Assembly: GCF_035046485.1 (NCBI RefSeq)
Contig: NC_085137.1
Location: forward strand, 41,595,155-41,659,154
DNA length: 64,000 bases
Direction: 5' to 3'
Source of the DNA: Aedes albopictus
Lineage: Eukaryota; Arthropoda; Insecta; Diptera; Culicidae
Position 1 is the stretch's first letter; every line of letters starts with the position of its first letter. The notes under the pieces were generated by a model, which saw nothing but the letters and a program-made list of their open reading frames with translations, ran no database searches and was not told the origin of the DNA. Below, piece after piece: positions 33,801 through 45,825 of this stretch. The position numbers and the translations under genes are program-made.

Positions 33801-34460
33801 TTACAGGTGGATAATGCAACGGTTGATTGTCTCTTGCAGCTCCATGATAGCCATCTGTTCGGCTGCTTCATCGGTTTGCGGTGATATTTCTTTTGTCAGT
33901 TTGACTGCGGTGTTCATCGGTGTCGATTTGGGTTTCATATCTTGCATCTTACGGGTTAAATGGATCAAGATCGATTCAATGTAGGTTTCTTGATCGAGTG
34001 CTATACCATCCTCCGTACGCGTAATTCGGATCCCCAGGCAACAACGCTTTACTGGTTTGAGATCCTCCATGCGAAACATGCTGCTCAGCATGGCCTAGAT
34101 TTCGTCCTTTTTGTTTTCGTCGTTGAAAAACAGCATCAGGTCGTCCACGTAGATTGCGACAAATAGGATCTTGCCGCCGCTGAACTTGTGGTACAGGCAC
34201 GGGTCGCAGTCCAAGCTTCTTGAGGGCTGCATCTAGTTCCACATTCCATACACGACTCGACTGTTCCAGTACATACAGAGCTTTCTTCGAACAGTACATT
34301 TCCAGGTTGCTCGAAACATGGAGATTGATGTATGTATATCACCTCGTCCAGGTCGCCTTGTAGAAAAATGGTGACGAGGTCCATCTGGTAGAGCTTTTCA
34401 GCAAGCATATAAAAGGTAACAAAGCGAACTGTGACGAGCCACTGGCGAGTAGGTTTCATT
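33801..34460 (-). pseudogene. Ty1/copia reverse transcriptase remnant
   Basis: Read on the minus strand, three overlapping frames give successive parts of a copia RT: YQMDLVTIFLQGDLDEVIY, then KKALYVLEQSSRVWN, then LGIRITR with LDQETYIESIL and the STPMN motif. Frameshifts separate them, so the gene is dead. The retroelement would have made an RT with integrase upstream; the matching linker lies at 34767-35328 and RNase H at 31990-32100. No LTRs were recognised. Confidence 0.85.
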
Positions 34461-34504
34461 GTAGTCCACCCCCTTTCCCTAATAGTAGCCCTTAATTCTC
34501 AAAT

Positions 34505-34697
34505 AACCATCATTCAGTCATCAGCAATTATCAATTTTTCAAAAGCAGTTTTCTTCCTTCAAGTCACAAAACCATAATTGAAAATTATTTCACTGTTATC
34601 CAGACGAAGGCCAGAGTGCAGTGATAATTTTTTATTAACAGTGGTTGAGATTTCAGCGAGAAAACTGCTTTTGAGTTTTTGCTAAACGATGATGGTT
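34505..34697. mobile_element. small MITE inside the copia remnant
   Basis: Left word aaccatcat...caaaagcagttttc and right word gaaaactgcttttgag...atgatggtt are inverted repeats. It separates the RT part from the integrase-RT linker part of the copia remnant. The duplication is not resolved. Confidence 0.55.
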
Positions 34698-34766
34698 TGT
34701 TTCCTCTTAATAAGTCGTGACTTGTAGCGGTCGATGTTCCCGGCAGCGTGCTGGGTCTTGATAGCC

Positions 34767-35328
34767 TTACTTCCTTCTGGAAGGGTTAGTATTCATCACA
34801 CATTGGTATCTTCCACCATTTTGATCGTCACGCCTTGGACCTTGGACCGTGGACCTTGCGATTCCGCTATACTGACTCTCGGGTCCTTTGGCTTCAGTTT
34901 CATTACGTGAAATAGAATAGATCGTTCGGGATGTTGTACCCTCGTGCGGTGGGAGCATGGGAATCAAAATGATCACGGTATTGTCAATTTCTTCAACTTC
35001 ACTCAAGGTTGCGTCGTTATCTCCCATGATAACATCGTTGACAACGGTGAGGAATTCCTTGTCCTTGTCTTCGCTTGGTATTTCGTCCTTCATTCGATTA
35101 TAAGGATACCACCTCTTCATGTTCTAAGAGAATGATTTTCCTGGTCTGACTTGACGATGCTTGAACTGGAACAATCTCACCTTCATAGATAAATTCCGCT
35201 TCGCTTCTTTGCTGCAAAAGCCGAATCACTTGACATCGTCTGAACCTCCAGTTCTCCAAATCCGATCCCGTTTGACTTGATGAGCAGTCAAAACAATCCG
35301 GTTCACGTAATCGCCCATGGATTCGCAC
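34767..35328 (-). pseudogene. copia integrase-RT linker region remnant
   Basis: The minus-strand frames are acidic and Ser/Thr-rich (DNDATLSEVEEIDN) then basic, the usual character of the linker between copia integrase and RT, and they sit in the right order and strand. No catalytic motif is present, so the call rests on position. Confidence 0.4.
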
Positions 35329-35569
35329 GATGTAAGGCCCGCCTTGATCAATTTGTGGAGGAGCCCGACTCGTGAAGGAAGGCTTGAGTCACTATGCTAC
35401 TACCTGCTGCGCTTGGGGATCCCGCTGTGGTGAGATTAATCTTGATTATCTTGATCGGCAAACGGTTTAGAATCTTCAAAATCGTTTCGGGAAACGGCTT
35501 ATAACCTATTGGAGTACGCAAAAATTACGACTAGCTCTTGGTAAGGTTGTATTCTTACTTACAAATTGA

Positions 35570-35960
35570 TGGCTAGAAACTAGAAGCTAAAAGGTTGAAG
35601 CTTTAAGCCGAAAGCTAAAAGCATGAAGCTTATAGCCAACTGCTTAAAGCGGAAAGCTAGAAACCAAAATCAAGAACTTATAAACAAGAAAGAAGAAACT
35701 AGGAGCAACAAAGTAGAATCTTAAAGCTAGAGACTATGAGAAATAAACAATAAGCTACATGATAAAAGCTGAACGCTAGAAGCTAGAAGCTGAACACTAA
35801 GCTTTGCAAGAGCAGCTTATAAATGCTAGAAGCTGGTAGTAGAAGCTGAATACAAAAAAAAAACTGGAAAGAAGAAACTATAAGCTAGTTGCTAAAGGAA
35901 CAATACGTATTTTAAGCTAAAAACCAACATGTAAATTAAAGAAGCTAGAAACTACAATCC
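35570..35960. repeat. degenerate AAGCTA-rich repeat, part 1
   Basis: Words such as agaagctaaaagc and gctagaaact recur every 7-15 bp. No gene. Confidence 0.8.
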
Positions 35961-35964
35961 ATGA

Positions 35965-36505
35965 TGCAAATTATCACCTCACGAAAGCTCAATCAACTTA
36001 TCAATTGTATTTTCATCGCTTGCGATTGAGCTGTACACTACTCAGCGATGACCAGAGGCAAAGAGCTGGCAAAACGAACATGATGTAACTCACAAATGAT
36101 TTTGCACACATCTGTCAGTGCCGCCATATGCTCACCCGAATAGCCGAACAACACCGAATGGGTTGGTTTCAGAAGCTACGGCACGAACGCTCGACACGCA
36201 CACAGAAGCAACATTCGCATGTACCGACACCACACCAATAACGTTTCCAGCCTACGATGCTTCGTGATAAGTTGATCGAAAAGCATCGGAAGCGATGAAA
36301 AGACAGGCTTGGCTGAATCGCAACAGCTCAACGGCGAAAAGGAGCAGCCAACAATGCTGATCAGCGTCGAGTCTGTTCGTGTGCTATTCGTACGGGAGGT
36401 GGGTTTGATAAAGCGAGGAAGGGTGAAAACGTATTCGTTGTCGAAAGCGAATCGCATCATTTCGCGAATGTTTTCACCAAATAGCAATCTTGACTACAAT
36501 CTAGC
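35965..36505. other. unique GC-richer island within the AAGCTA repeat
   Basis: Base composition rises sharply. Long ORFs overlap on both strands (minus 36176-36487, plus 36309-36539) and neither shows a recognisable domain. It may be an old insertion or a gene relic. Confidence 0.4.
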
Positions 36506-37270
36506 AGCTGAAGGTTTAAAGCTTAAAGCTAAAAACTAGAAGCAATAAGTTAGAAGTTGAAGAAGAGAGCCTCAAAAACCTAAAAGCTGAAAGCATATCC
36601 TGCCTACAAACTAGTGGCTCAATGTTAAAAGCTAGATGCTAGAAGACGTTGATGTTTGAAACTGTTAGCAATAAGCTAGAAATGGAAATATGCTAGAAAG
36701 TAAATGCTGCAAATTATAAGTTAGCAACAAAAGAAATACTAAAAGCAAGGAGCTTAAAGTTAGCAACTAAAGGCTAAATGCTGGAGACTAAAATTTTAAA
36801 GGTTGGTACTAAATGCTGAAAGCAAGATACTAAGAACTAAAAGCTAGAATCTATAGGAGTATAGCTTATACATAGCTAAAATCTTAACTTCGCAGCCAGA
36901 TACTGGAAGCTAGAAGCTAAAACGTAGAGCTAAATGATAAAGGCTCTTTGCTAGAAGCAAAAAAAAGAACAAACAGGTAGCAAGAAATTATAATCTGGAA
37001 ACTTAAAATTTGCTGCCAAAAGTCAGAAGCTATGAGCTATAATTTTTAAGCTATAAGTAAAATTAAAGAAGCTAAAAGCAGAAATCAAGCAGCTTGAAGC
37101 TAGGACAAAAACGTAAAAGCCACAAGCCAAAGTCAACTCAGCTTAAAGTTAGACAATAGAAGCGAGAAAATAGATGTTAGAAAGTATTAGCTAAAAACGA
37201 GAGGTTATAAGCTAAATTAAAAGTTATTTTTCAAAGAGACTTTGAAATTGAATTCTAAAAGCAAGAAGTT
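36505..37270. repeat. degenerate AAGCTA-rich repeat, part 2
   Basis: Continues part 1 after the island; decays toward AT-rich DNA near 37300. Confidence 0.8.
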
Positions 37271-37599
37271 TAGAAATAATACATTCATTAATTCAGTATT
37301 ACATCGTGATTATAATTTTGATCAACAATTCCTCGCCAAGATCAGAATAAATACTGAATTATATGATAAAAAAACCAAAAGATAGAAAATATAAGGTAGA
37401 AGGGTTAATCAATGAAAAGGGTAAAATTTATAAAATTAAAGCTATAACAGGGTGTCTACTACCTGGAAAAACCTGGAAAACCTGGAATCCCCAGGGATTT
37501 TTTTAACAGGGAAAAACCTGGAATACTCAGGGAATATTTCGAGTACTCAGGGAAATTTTACTCTGATAAAAAAACATTGGGTCGTATGAATAAAAACCT

Positions 37600-38400
37600 G
37601 GTAGTAAAAATTTATATAGAAATTTCGCTATAAGAATTTTTTCCAGAAATTCTGTCAGGGCTTCTTTCTGAAACTTCTTTAGAAATACCTCCTGGAATGT
37701 CTACCAGGATTTCTTATAAAATTCCTTCCGCATGTTTGACGCTATTTTTTCTTGATATTCCTTTTTCATTTTTTCCGGAAAGGTATACTTCCGGATTCCT
37801 TCCAGGATTCCTGAATTCCAACCGATTTCTCCTGGATACACGGGGATACTATTTCTTCCCGGAGTTCCTCCAGTGTTTTGTTCAAAGAAATCTTCCTAGG
37901 ATTTCTACCAGAATTTATCCCGGATAGTCTATACGAATTTCTGCCGGGATGAATCGTAGAATTTCATTCGGCATTCCTCATGGAAATTTTACACGATTGC
38001 TTCCGGTGTTCCTCTTGGGACTTCCCCAGAATTTCTTTCGGAGTTGCTAAAGGAGTTATTCCTGGGGTTTCTACTAGAATTCCTCCAAGGCAGGGTTTCT
38101 GAAGGAGTTTTTACGAATTTACTGCAAGAGTTCCTTTAAAGATTTCTTTCATATTTTTTCCTGTAATATCTTCAAGCAATTGCTTTGGGCTTTCTTTTAG
38201 ATGTTTTTTTTTTCTGGTCTCCTACAGGAATTTCTTAAAAGTTTTAGCGAGGTTTATTTTGAATTATTACCCGAGATTTCTCTCGGAGTATCTCCTGAAA
38301 CTTTTTTCAGAAGATTCCTTCCGATGTTGATCATGAGATGTCTCTCAGAGTTTTTTCTTAATTTACCCTAGACTTTCTCCTAAGATTTTTGCGATAACTT
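37600..38400. repeat. degenerate TTCC minisatellite, forward half
   Basis: Words such as tttctttcggagttgc, ttcctccag and gaatttctgccggga recur at 20-30 bp. Same decayed family as 18170-19265. Confidence 0.7.
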
Positions 38401-39095
38401 ACGAAATACCTTATAGGAAATTCTTGGAGAAATATTCGAGGGAATTCAAATAAAATTTTGCGGGAAACTCCGCAAAGTGTTATTGAAGAAATCTCGACAG
38501 GAACTTCAGGAAGAACCGGAGAAAAAATGAGTCATCTCAAAAAAAGTTCTAGGTAATAGTAATCCCGAGAAGAAATATTAAGGACATCCAAGGAAGAATT
38601 CTGAAAACCTCATGGAATCCTGAAAGCAGCTACGGACGAAGTTCCGCGAGGAAAACATGACAAATATCGGAAAACTATCGGTAAAAATCCCGACATAAAC
38701 TATTGGATAGCTATCCCGGGAAACCACTAAAAAGACACGGACACTGGCTTCAGCCGGCGGCTGTACCGATTGAACGAAACTTAACACGGATAAAAAACTA
38801 TTCTCGTGAAAAAATTCATCGCTCGGAGCGTGAATCGAATCCTCATCCATCCAGATTCTAACCGCATGGCTACGAGGCTAAACCAATGAAATTCTTGAAG
38901 AAACTTTGAATAGTTTTGGATGGATCTTCAGGAGGAATCCAACGTGAATTTCTGGAAGTATATCGGAAAACCTTTGCAAGAAATATCGGGACGTACTCAA
39001 ACAGATATCTCGTGAAAGAATCCTGCGGAAAGCCAGGAAGAAACTTTGGAAGAAATTCCAGGAATTACGCTCAGAAATCTTGAAAGAAATTTTGA
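38400..39095. repeat. degenerate GGAA minisatellite, inverted half
   Basis: Words such as gaaattcttggagaaat and aggaagaaactttggaag recur in the opposite orientation, with the centre near 38400. With the forward half this makes a decayed inverted array. Confidence 0.65.
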
Positions 39096-39102
39096 AGAGC
39101 AG

Positions 39103-39290
39103 GGGAACTTACGTATTTTCGGCAGTTTTGTTCTCTTCGTCATGGGGGGTTTTATGAAACCTGCTGAACTCAGACATGGCATCAAATCCTTCCCAACCAA
39201 GCTGAATATGATCAAGTTTCAGGCAATTTGGCCGACATAAATCCCTCATGACGAAGAGAACAAACCTGCCGATGATACCCTATGTCACCC
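39103..39290. mobile_element. MITE with GTTCTCTTCGTCATG inverted ends, copy 1
   Basis: Inverted words ttgttctcttcgtcatg and catgacgaagagaacaa lie near the ends. It is homologous, in inverse orientation, to 56819-57087 and holds the uninterrupted site (caagtttcagg) where that copy carries a retroposon. Confidence 0.75.
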
Positions 39291-39928
39291 TTTATAACAC
39301 TGTTCGACAAAAAAAAACTTTTGCCGTGATCAGAGACCCCATTAGTAGGGCATAAAAGCGCATGGAACATGTAGAAAAATGCCATTTTCAAATCTGTTGG
39401 AGCACCCCTAGAAACTTTTTGAGATGAGTTTGAATTTTATTCATTTTTGAAGGTTTGACACGAGCTTTAGAAATCATCATAAACACTTTTGAAATACAAT
39501 ATCTTTGAAATGCAATTTTGTGCACCGCTGAAATTTTCACAGATCTGAGAAGTAACTTTGATAAATAACTAGTCAAAATTTCAGCCTATTACGACATTCC
39601 ATTTCATTGATACATATCCGGGAAGAATCAAATATGACTTATATAATACAAATCCTTGAAGTTTTCTCTTAAATCAATCACAAAAAGCAAGCCCCTATCC
39701 TTATCTACTCATATCAAAATAACTATTTTACTTTGATTTGACTTCGAAATGCTACACTTATGATCTAAATAATTGAATTCAAATTTTCGAGAAGAAAATG
39801 CGGTCGGTTTTTCATATTACTAACGTGGTAAGCCTGTGTAAAAATAAAAATAAAATCGAATACATTTATATTTTGCGATCAGTACAAAAAAGAACGTTTC
39901 CAGTCTTTTCGTGGGTTGTATATATTCA

Positions 39929-40214
39929 TGGCCGGGGCCCATATAGCCGAGGCGGTAAACGCACGGGTATTCAGCATGACCATGCTGAGGGTGACGGGTT
40001 CGATTCCCGGTCGGTCCAGGATCTTTTCGTAAAGGAAATTTCCTTGACTTCCTTGGGCATAGAGTATTTCGTGCCTGCCACACGATATACACATGCAAAA
40101 TGGTCATTGGCAGAGGAAGCTCTCAGTTAATAACTGTGGAAGTGCTCATAGAACACTAAGCTGAGAAGCAGGCTTTGTCCTAGTGAGGACGTTACGCCAA
40201 GAAAAGAGAGAGAG
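39929..40214 (+). mobile_element. tRNA-derived SINE, full length (SINE family B, copy 1)
   Basis: tRNA head with A box TATAGCCGAGGCGG and B box GGTTCGATTCC at about 39935-40020, then a body and a GA-rich tail (agagagaga). An exact 9-bp duplication, atatattca, flanks it (39920-39928, 40215-40223). Related copies: 42145-42342, 61156-61255 and 63283-63545. Confidence 0.87.
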
Positions 40215-40619
40215 ATATATTCACTTAATGTTTCGAAGAACCTCCTAGCCATATCAAGGTGATAAAATTGATAATTTTATTGAATAAAACAAACCTATTT
40301 CAATACAATTAATTGAAGTTGGCATTGTGCAGAAAATGTGGGTTAAGTTCACGACTGTTCCAAACAATACAACCCTAAAAAATGCAAGCCAAAAATGAGA
40401 ACAATCTCCATTTACTATTAGTAATCGTACAAGCACTGTTGTTTTCATCACATTTTAGTTAGTTTCACAATACAGAATGTGTATGTTGGGGCATTACCAT
40501 TGAAGACACTTTTATGAAATTAATTGAATTTGTCATGTAGTAAAATATTTCCAATCTTAATTTCGAGCTCAAAAATGTCCTCCACGATTGTAAATTTCTT
40601 TATAAGTTCCAGCGGCATA

Positions 40620-40832
40620 GGGTCTGGAACCATTTGGGCAGGATCACCTATTTTGGGTACTTGTGTCTATGACTCAGTCAATTTAGAACCGATTGACTTG
40701 ATTTTTGAGACACGATCAGATGGGCACAATATCTAGCCACGTTCTCAAATTCAAGTCAATCGATTTGAAATTGACTGAGTTATAGCAGTAAGTGCCCAAA
40801 ATAGGTGCTCCTGCCCAAATGGTCCCAGACCC
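40620..40832. mobile_element. 213-bp TA-type MITE
   Basis: Ends GGGTCTGGAACCATTTGGGC and inverse (gcccaaatggtcccagaccc); nearly the whole element is an inverted repeat. TA flanks it at 40618-40619 and 40833-40834. Confidence 0.88.
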
Positions 40833-40877
40833 TACTTAGGTACACACCAAACGATTGAAAAGCATTCTCATCCATAT

Positions 40878-41878
40878 CCCAAGTAACAATTCCATTGCAG
40901 ATTGGTTTTGTTTGAATTTTATTAAGGTTTTATTACAGCAATATTTAAAACTCACAGTTTTATGACTGCTTTTATGAAAACCATTGATAAAATGATTTTT
41001 AGTATACTTGAAGATATTCATAAAGACATATTTTAAGAGTAAACAAAACTTTCCGATATGTAAACCTTCTGGCAATCATTATTACCACAATAAAACTGTT
41101 AAAACTCTCAACAGATGGCGATCCGTTCGATTAGTAACGACATCTGTTGGTGGAAAAGCAGAAACTACGACACTGCTAGGTTTATTGCGGTCATCATAAA
41201 AGTAAACTTGCTTTCGTTTTATTTTCGCTGATTATGGTCGTCGCCATATTGAATAATTAGCTTACGTGAATGGAAAATAGTTAATTTTGCTTAAATAAGC
41301 AATAAATTGATAGTTTGTCACCATTTTCATAACATGCTCACATAAATAAACTCTCTCTGCTGAGTTTTCTTGTGATTCGAGATAGTTTTACTAAATTCAA
41401 AAATTGATTTATTTCATTCCAAGATGATAATATTCACTATTTTCGAAGCGCATTAATTTTATGATTCTGCACCCCCAATATTCACGGTTAATTCGAATGC
41501 GCATAAGCCTACCAGCACAATAACTACTGAAATATTACTTTGAAATGATCACTTTCTACTTACGAATGATGTATTCTCCTGAACTTTACGTGCCATCGCA
41601 GAAGCTTCTCTGCATCTTGAGCTGTCATAGTTTTTGTTGGAAAAAAAAACAACAACAAACGAGAATGGAACATTTTTCAGCTAGGTTTCAAAACGAGTTT
41701 ATTGCTACTCTTAATGTGGTTTACAAAACCTCTCCGAGAGTGGTCCACTTAGCCGGAAGATGCTCTTAAAGAGGTTATCAAGAGGTTTTGATGTATAAAT
41801 CAGTTTTATTGCAAGTTTTATAGAATTGGTTATGAAGATCTCTTATAGATCCGCACAAAACCTAAAATGTTCCTTGGG
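40878..41878. mobile_element. possible 1-kb element with CCCAAGTAAC ends
   Basis: Left CCCAAGTAACAAT and right aatgttccttggg are imperfect inverses. The terminus is shared with 58237-59992. No ORF and no clear duplication. Confidence 0.45.
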
Positions 41879-42144
41879 ATGTGATATATGGTTGGGCACG
41901 ACTCGAAATTCGATCAAAACAAAATACCTCCTTGAATTAAGTGGACGAAGTGTATTTTGCTTGAATTGTGATCCTAATCTATCGCATTCAAAATTGCAGT
42001 TTATTGGTATTTAAACATGATTATGAAAGCAACATTTGATGTCAAATGTTACAATAAACTTTGTTCATTTTCATAAGCGACAAAAAAATTTTTGAAAACT
42101 GCGATTAGAACATTAATTTTATTTGGAAAAGTTTTCCTTAAAAC

Positions 42145-42342
42145 CTCCTCTCCTCTTCTTGGCGTAACGTCCTCACTGGGACAAAGCCTGCTTCTCAGCT
42201 TAGTGTTCTATGAGCACTTCCACAGTTATTAACTGAGAGCTTCCTCTGCCAATGACCATTTTGCATGTGTATATCGTGTGGCAGGCACGAAGATACTCTA
42301 TGCCCAAGGAGGTCAAGGAAATTTCCTTTTACGAAAAGATCC
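42145..42342 (-). mobile_element. 5'-truncated SINE family B copy
   Basis: Minus-strand copy of the body and tail of 39929-40214, lacking the tRNA head. An exact 12-bp duplication, tttccttaaaac, flanks it (42133-42144 and 42343-42354), so truncation happened at insertion. Confidence 0.88.
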
Positions 42343-43109
42343 TTTCCTTAAAACATTCATGCTGAATTAATCTAATTTTCTGCCTGTGGATCCTTTGTAA
42401 TCATATCCTAAAATTTCTCGTATAGCTTTCCAGAATCATACTTAGTTAAACCAGATGACATACCATTTTCATCTTCAAATACATTAACACTAGAAAACGG
42501 ACGTCACATCTAGTGACCTAGTGGAAAAGAAACGTTTTCTCCTATTGGATGGATTAATATTCCGAGGCGTTCGATGTATCCGAAAAACTGACGCTGCACG
42601 GCATTAACGCATAGAAGTTTTTTAAATGGATATGAATATGGGCGTGCTTTATGGGATTAGATTAAAAAAAACCTAAAAGATTTTCACTATATAAGACAGA
42701 GTTAAGCCTTTACGGATATGTATCTATGAAACGGAATGTCGTAATAGGTAGAAATTTTGACTGGTTATTTATCAAAGTTGCTTCTCAGATCTGTGAAAAC
42801 TTCAGCGGTGCATAAAACTGCATTACAAAGATATTGTATTTCAAATGTGTTTATGATGATTTCTAAAGCTCTTGTCGAACCTTCAAAAATGAATAAAATT
42901 CAAACTCATCTCAAAAAGTTTCTAGGGGTGCTCCAACAGATTTGAAAATGGCATTTTTCTACATTTTCCATGCGCTTTTATGCCCTACTAATGGGGTCTC
43001 TGATCACGGCAAAAGTTTTTTTTTGTCGAACAGTGTAATTTTTAGGAAAAAAAAAACCTGGAAAACTCAGGCAATTTTATTTTGAATTATGAGTAGACAC
43101 CCTGTATAA

Positions 43110-43430
43110 TCTAAACAATAAAATTTACATAGAAGCAAGATGCTGGAAGCTGAAAGGTTGTTAGTTTTTTAATATAGAAGTTAGAAAATCAGAAGCTTAA
43201 AAATTGAATAGCTAAAAGCTAAAAAACTAAACACATGAAGTATGAAGCTAGAAACAAGACCAAAATACTAGAAACTATTAGAAGCCAAAAGCTAAAAATT
43301 GAAAACCAAAAACTGAAGCTAAAAGCAAGAAAGTAGGAACTGGAAGTCAAAAGCTAGACACTGAATGCTTAATGTAAGAGGTTGTTAGCTAGACATAGGT
43401 AAACCTAGAAGCTAAATGCTAAAAGCAGGT
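43110..43430. repeat. degenerate AAGCTA-rich repeat, part 3
   Basis: Resumes the repeat seen at 35570-37270 after the 5.7-kb block. Confidence 0.75.
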
Positions 43431-43439
43431 AAAAAAAGA

Positions 43440-44800
43440 ATTTATGCAATATAAACAAGGAGACAGGACACGGAAAACATAAGAAAGCAATATTGAAGAC
43501 TGTGAGCAGAAAATGGCTAATAGAAAATAAAAGTTAGAGAATATAGGAGATAGACTAGATCGATTGGAACTGGATGATGAAAGATCGATGTTGGTAGTTT
43601 GCAGATAGAAAATATAAGACTCCTTATGTGAAACCGAAATATGTTAGAAAGAACCACCCACGCAACTGACTGCAAAACAACAGCGTAGTTTAGCGAAGTG
43701 GTAAAAGCACATCCAGAATGTTTCTCGTTTGCTTCGAGATCCTTCGTTCCAGCACTCACCTCCGCGCGCGCTAGACGTCTAGAGCACGCTCACGCCCGTA
43801 GTGAAAAAAGAGGCACCAGCATTCTGAAGATACTAGCAAGACAGGATGCGCTGGAGCGACAAGCAAATGACAAGAACGGCATAATTGAGCAATCTTGGGT
43901 GGGAAATTTACATAACAATAACCATTCCACGAGCCTTTTCATGGGGCCTGGCGACGATTGTTTTCAATAATTAAAAACATTCCGGGAAACACCCACCCCC
44001 TCGCCTTGGTTTCTTCTGTTCGAGAGTAACGATTTTGGAGGGCGCTTCTTTTTTTTGGAATGGTAAGAAAACGAAAGTTAGGTTGAATGGGACCGTGCTT
44101 GAACGTTGAGTGCAAAGTAAGCATTTTTTCCTGAGGCCACAAGACAAGATTGTCGCTTTCTCAGATGAAGAAAGTTAATTTTTGCTGTTTCGAGTGTCTT
44201 TACAATGTTTTCCATGATGATATGGACGTTATGCTATTTCTTAAATTGCGGGAAATATGAATAAATCGTTCAAGTGATTATTACTTTATATCCTCTCTCT
44301 TCCAACTTCTTTCTTTTATTTTCCCGCTTCTGTTTTCTTTCTTTTGCTTTTTATCTTCATGTTATATATTTTGATTTTGTATACCTATGTTCTGTCCACT
44401 ATCTTCTTGATTCTAATATTCTGTCTTATACATTCTCTCTTCTCTCCGCTGGCCATTATCTTCTTACGTTTGTTTGTATCTTCGTTATTGTATCTTATTT
44501 ATTGTATCTTCCATGTTTTCTTTATTAACTTCTTTTTTTTTCAAAAGTGTTGCTACCCCTTATTGAAACCAGTATAGTTTGAGTGATAAAATCCCAAAAA
44601 CGTTTTACTCGTTCATTATTTCAGAAATTAAGAAAATTAACGAAATGCCCATTTCTCTCTTTTCCAGATAGACACAACCAATTTCACGTGCTCATCGGCA
44701 ATTCCCACCGAACACCCCCGCCTCAATTGAATCCACTACGACATAATTTCCGTCACTCGCTCTGGAAAAGATTCCACAGTTAGTTAGCACCAGGTAATCG
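43440..44800. other. intergenic DNA upstream of the DUS1-like gene
   Basis: AT-rich, with a pyrimidine-rich stretch at 44280-44560 that yields open frames but no protein character. A string resembling an A box at 43690 has no matching B box. The 5' UTR of the next gene probably begins within 44760-44861; I see no TATA box. Confidence 0.35.
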
Positions 44801-44861
44801 ACGACATCAAAGAATCAGCACACGTCACAAACGACACGCCCCACCGGAGCAATAGATTATT

Positions 44862-45203
44862 ATGGTTACCATCAGCCACGACGTCGTCGACGAGAGCAAC
44901 CTTTCTCCACCTGTTCGATCAACTTTGTCGTCAACACCTGATGCCGCTGCTGCAGCAGCAGAACCAGCGCCATCGGTGGCAATGGAGACGGACAGCAGCG
45001 ATATCTGCAGCACCAGCAGCAGCACTGGTGGCACATCCGTAGCACAAGTCCCCGAGGCGACATCCTGTTCGGCACCTTCCGCCTCAGCACGTTCCGGCGC
45101 TTCTCGAGGCGGTGGCGAGGTGAAGAGCGTGGGTAGCAGCAAAAGGCCAAAGCTGACGGGATTTGAGTTTTACGAGAAAACTCTGGGCTCGCCGAAGTAT
45201 GTG
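44862..45203 (+). CDS. first coding exon of tRNA-dihydrouridine synthase 1 (DUS1-like)
   Basis: The ATG at 44862 opens 114 codons to a donor at 45204 (GTG|GTAAGT). The first 95 residues are a low-complexity extension with an Ala run, Ser/Thr and Gly. The end reads LTGFEFYEKTLGSPKYV, which matches the segment just before the conserved VAPMVDQSELAWR block of DUS1-type flavoenzymes; the next exon should begin with that block. The family reduces uridine 16/17 to dihydrouridine in the D loop of tRNAs using FMN and NAD(P)H. No later exon is recognisable to 64000, so intron 1 probably exceeds 18.8 kb and holds the giant inverted repeat. Identification rests on about 17 residues plus the position of the donor. 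Confidence 0.72.
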
Positions 45204-45764
45204 GTAAGTTTGACGATGGAGCTCCAGGACAATGTCGTACGCGAACCGTGATTTCATTGTGCTTACCTATAGAGCGGTTATGGCGGGCAATTGTTGGAGT
45301 ACCATAATCAATAGTTCGGTTATGCTTTGCATATTAAATTCCAGCTTTTGAAGTTTCACTTCCGCTGTGTTTGGAGGCGAATACATATTACAAAAAAGTT
45401 GGATTAGACGTCAATGCTCCAAATTCTGTCAAATTCTGTTAAAATGCATTTCAGTTCCTTTCGTTTTTGTACTCTTGCGATGTTACGGCAGCTCAATATA
45501 ATTTGATGCATTCCTGAAGCTATTTTGCTCACTCAGATTCTCAAACTTAGGCTGATCGTCAATTCCGTATTTAACGGACTAACTCAGTTTTCAGATATTC
45601 GCCACTGGAATATTGTTCATGTTTCTGACTGAATGATTCGTTCTTTCTTTATTATTTAAATAGCATGTTTAACCTTCACATACCCGACCCCTGACAACTC
45701 ATTTTGAAAATACTGGCATTTCGCCAATTTTCATCCGATTTCTTTGAAGTCGCCCTTAATCGAT
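45204..45764. other. probable start of DUS1-like intron 1
   Basis: Begins GTAAGTTTGACG. No exon recognised in this stretch. Confidence 0.45.
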
Positions 45765-45791
45765 TAAGGAGTGTATCGGAAATTAACTATA
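45765..45791. repeat. outer inverted repeat, left
   Basis: The 27-bp word beginning taaggagtgtatcggaaatt has its inverse, one change apart, at 54194-54220. It lies outside the main giant inverted repeat on both sides. Confidence 0.7.
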
Positions 45792-45825
45792 TATGTTCAA
45801 AACATCCTGAAAAATAATTTATTCG

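Larger units (their letters stand above)
39298..43035. mobile_element. 3.7-kb element with about 320-bp inverted ends and TAA duplication
   Basis: Ends CACTGTTCGACAAAAA and inverse; the inverted similarity covers 39298-39620 and 42712-43035 nearly continuously. TAA flanks it on both sides (39295-39297, 43036-43038). A 3-bp duplication with CACTG ends could be CACTA-like or PIF/Harbinger-like; I cannot decide. No transposase ORF remains. Two SINEs and two MITEs sit inside. Confidence 0.8.
37448..43104. mobile_element. 5.7-kb TIR-bounded block (CAGGGTGTCTAC ends)
   Basis: The left end CAGGGTGTCTAC and right end GTAGACACCCTG are exact inverses, followed inward by matching cctggaaaa/actcagg words. 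TATAA flanks it on both sides (37443-37447 and 43105-43109). AAGCTA repeat lies on either side, so the block was inserted into it. It contains decayed TTCC/GGAA arrays and later insertions. The terminus resembles hAT-type CAGGG ends; the 5-bp duplication is not diagnostic. Confidence 0.75.

Noticed and set aside
33467..33814. 115-codon ORF
   Set aside because: It is mostly the hAT MITE at 33598-33758.
36176..36539. Gene in the GC-richer island
   Set aside because: Overlapping ORFs on both strands, no recognisable domain and no splice context; kept only as an unexplained island.
43683..43770. tRNA-like start (tagcgaagtgg resembling an A box)
   Set aside because: No matching B box or acceptor pairing.
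44274..44577. Hydrophobic ORFs resembling membrane proteins
   Set aside because: They come from a pyrimidine-rich tract; overlapping frames look equally hydrophobic.
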